The translations under genes were made by a program, and so were the position numbers. A stretch of 6,899 nt of DNA, taken from positions 1 to 6,899 of the forward strand of contig CACZQA010000174.1 of the NCBI GenBank assembly GCA_902783175.1. The letters are read 5' to 3'. The notes beneath the pieces are model-generated. The model worked only from the letters and a program-made list of their open reading frames with translations. It made no database searches and had not been told where the DNA came from. Positions within the stretch are counted from its first letter, which is position 1; every line of letters begins with the position of its first letter. Origin of the DNA: an uncultured Coriobacteriaceae bacterium. Lineage in GTDB: Bacteria; Actinomycetota; Coriobacteriia; Coriobacteriales; QAMH01. Positions 5,275-6,899 of this stretch are shown here, in pieces.

Positions 5275-6899
5275 ATGGTCGTTGATTTCATCTCGCTTGC
5301 CGTCATCGTCGTTGTCGCGGCGCTCTGCCCCATCATCGCGAGCCTCATCCCCAACAAGCTCATCCCCGAATCGGTGTTCCTGCTCATCGCGGGCGCCGTG
5401 TTGGGGCCCAACCTGCTCGGCGTGATCCAGACGACCGACGTCGTCAACTTCCTCTCCGAGCTCGGGCTCGCGTACCTGTTCCTGCTCGCCGGCATGGAGA
5501 TCAACCCCAAGAACCTGGTCGGCCACGAGGGCAAGCGCGGCATCGGCGCCTGGGGCATCTCGCTCGCGCTTGGCTTTGTCGTGGTGTTCCTGCTGCCGTG
5601 GTTCGACCCTGCCCAGCTCGACGGCATCGCCGTCGCCATCGCCATGACCACCACCGCGTTCGGCACGCTCGTGCCCATCATGAAGGAGCGCGGGCTGACG
5701 GGGACCCCCGTCGGCAACTCCATCATGGCCTACGGGACCTGGGGCGAGCTCGCGCCGATCGTCGCCATCGCGCTTCTGCTCTCGACGCGTTCGAGCTGGC
5801 AGACGCTGCTCATCCTGGGAGCGTTTGCCCTCATCGCCGTCGTCATGGCGTTTATCCCCAAGAAGGCAAAGGCCGCCGGCAGCAAGATCGCGCACTTCGT
5901 GAAGACGCGCTCCAACACGACGTACCAGACGATGGTGCGCTTCACGATGCTGATCCTCGTCCTGCTCCTCGCCATCTCCGAAATCTTCCACCTCGACATC
6001 GTCTTGGGCGCGTTTGCCGCGGGCTTTGTCATGGGCGCCATCATCCCCGAGGGCGACGAAGAGCTCGAGACCAAGCTCAACGGCGCGGCATACGGCTTTT
6101 TCATCCCGCTGTTCTTTATCGTGAGCGGGGCGAAGGTCAATATCCTTGCCATCGGTGACAACCCGGTGCTGCTCGTCGTCTTCATCGTCGCGTTGATGAT
6201 GGTGCGCGGCATCCCGGTCTTTATCATGCTGACGACCGACAAGCGCTGCGAGCTCTCCGCGCACAACCGCTGGACCGTCGCGCTGTACTGCACGACCGCC
6301 CTGCCGCTGGTCGTCGCCATCACCTCGATTGGCACGAGCATGGGCTTCTTCTCGCAAGACACCGCCTCGGTGCTCGTCGCCGCCGGCGCGATCACGGTGT
6401 TCCTGATGCCGTTTCTCGCATCGCTCACCTACCGCGTCGCCGACGCCATGCCCGGCGAGGCGATCAAGGAAATCCGCGAGAACCCGAGCGACATCGGCAG
6501 AATCATCCGCCGCCATGCCATGCTCGAGCAGCTCGTGAACCTCGAGATGGCAGTCGACCACCTCGAGCAGCGCAAGAAGCAGATCGCCGAGCAGGGCGAC
6601 TCATGCGACATCAACGAGTACAAGAAGGCCTCCAGGCGCCATGCCATACTCGCGGACGCGCTGAAGAGCACCGCCGCAGAGCTCGCCCAGCACGAAGAGC
6701 TGCTCGACGACGCCTCGCTGCGCGAGGCCCTGCAGGAGCTGCGCAGCCTGCGCCGCGAGGAGCTGAGGCGCCGCCGCATGCACATGTCCGAGGAAGAGAT
6801 CGAGGAAAGCCGCAACCAGGTGGTCGAGAGCCTCGCGCGCATCGCCATCATCGAATCGCGCAGGCTCCGCGACGAGACCTCCCACAAGGGAGCCTCGCA
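5275..6899 (+). CDS. CPA2-type cation:proton antiporter with coiled-coil-like C-terminal tail, runs off right edge
   Basis: Seen: 541 residues from ATG 5275 with no stop before the edge; only a weak AAGAAG (5261-5266) precedes it. About 12-13 membrane segments fill residues 4-387, consistent with the Na+/H+ exchanger fold, including FLLIAGAVLGPNLLG (35-49), LAYLFLLAGMEI (65-76) and FFIPLFFIVSGAKV (275-288). Aligned without gaps to the KefC segment ending QDIAAIP, this protein reads GELAPIV (157-163), so Glu158 stands where the transport Asp usually is. After 390 comes a charged, heptad-like helical region rich in Glu, Arg, Leu and Gln, to at least 540; no Rossmann/TrkA-N motif is seen in it. 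Role: exchange of Na+ or K+ for protons at the cytoplasmic membrane; the ion is unknown. It starts 60 nt after fumarase beta with no hairpin between, so co-transcription is likely. Family call firm, specificity open. Confidence 0.88.
   Translation, partial: MVVDFISLAVIVVVAALCPIIASLIPNKLIPESVFLLIAGAVLGPNLLGVIQTTDVVNFLSELGLAYLFLLAGMEINPKNLVGHEGKRGIGAWGISLALGFVVVFLLPWFDPAQLDGIAVAIAMTTTAFGTLVPIMKERGLTGTPVGNSIMAYGTWGELAPIVAIALLLSTRSSWQTLLILGAFALIAVVMAFIPKKAKAAGSKIAHFVKTRSNTTYQTMVRFTMLILVLLLAISEIFHLDIVLGAFAAGFVMGAIIPEGDEELETKLNGAAYGFFIPLFFIVSGAKVNILAIGDNPVLLVVFIVALMMVRGIPVFIMLTTDKRCELSAHNRWTVALYCTTALPLVVAITSIGTSMGFFSQDTASVLVAAGAITVFLMPFLASLTYRVADAMPGEAIKEIRENPSDIGRIIRRHAMLEQLVNLEMAVDHLEQRKKQIAEQGDSCDINEYKKASRRHAILADALKSTAAELAQHEELLDDASLREALQELRSLRREELRRRRMHMSEEEIEESRNQVVESLARIAIIESRRLRDETSHKGAS

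Noticed and set aside
4462..6561. A 699-codon open frame on the minus strand opposite fumarase and the antiporter
   Set aside because: It mirrors the plus-strand codon bias of GC-rich genes. The product is a low-complexity run of Asp, Arg, Glu, His and Gly with no domain, and the plus strand carries clear conserved proteins over the same bases.

Overview
The window is a GC-rich stretch with strong G/C preference at third codon positions. It reads as ordinary chromosome from an actinobacterium-like anaerobe. The combination of an LCP cell-wall ligase with a long charged N-terminus, a DegV protein, a small NAD-type malic enzyme, a two-subunit oxygen-labile class I fumarase and a CPA2 antiporter fits a gut Coriobacteriia lineage (Eggerthellaceae/Atopobiaceae type). 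That placement is inference from gene content and composition, not from a database match. No phage, transposon, CRISPR or defence genes are visible.

Layout. On the minus strand, a HEAT-repeat protein (1337 to 555) is followed after 9 nt by the start of an LCP-family gene (545 to beyond the left edge), apparently one operon. An AT-rich divergent spacer (1338-1415) separates this from a plus-strand tRNA-Val(UAC) with encoded CCA (1416-1490). A clean intrinsic terminator follows (1502-1535), then at once a DegV/FakB-type fatty-acid-binding protein (1547-2410). Next come an NAD-type malic enzyme (2491-3663), the alpha (3806-4648) and beta (4648-5214) subunits of a class I fumarase that overlap by one base, and a CPA2 cation:proton antiporter (5275 to beyond the right edge) with a long charged helical C-terminal tail.

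How the genes fit together. Fumarase interconverts fumarate and malate, and malic enzyme interconverts malate and pyruvate plus CO2. The pair is therefore a short C4/C3 route that could burn fumarate or malate to pyruvate, or run in reverse to supply fumarate for respiration. The antiporter follows fumarase by 60 nt with no terminator, so it may be co-transcribed.

The most unusual non-coding structure is the 142-nt gap between malic enzyme and fumarase. It holds a 32-bp terminator-like unit present twice in perfect tandem (one mismatch), directly abutting a perfect 11-bp hairpin just upstream of the fumarase ribosome-binding site, with no recognisable promoter after it. I see no convincing wholly new multi-gene system. 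The points most worth following are this leader structure, the antiporter's Asp-to-Glu change plus coiled-coil tail, and the tRNA-terminator-degV arrangement.
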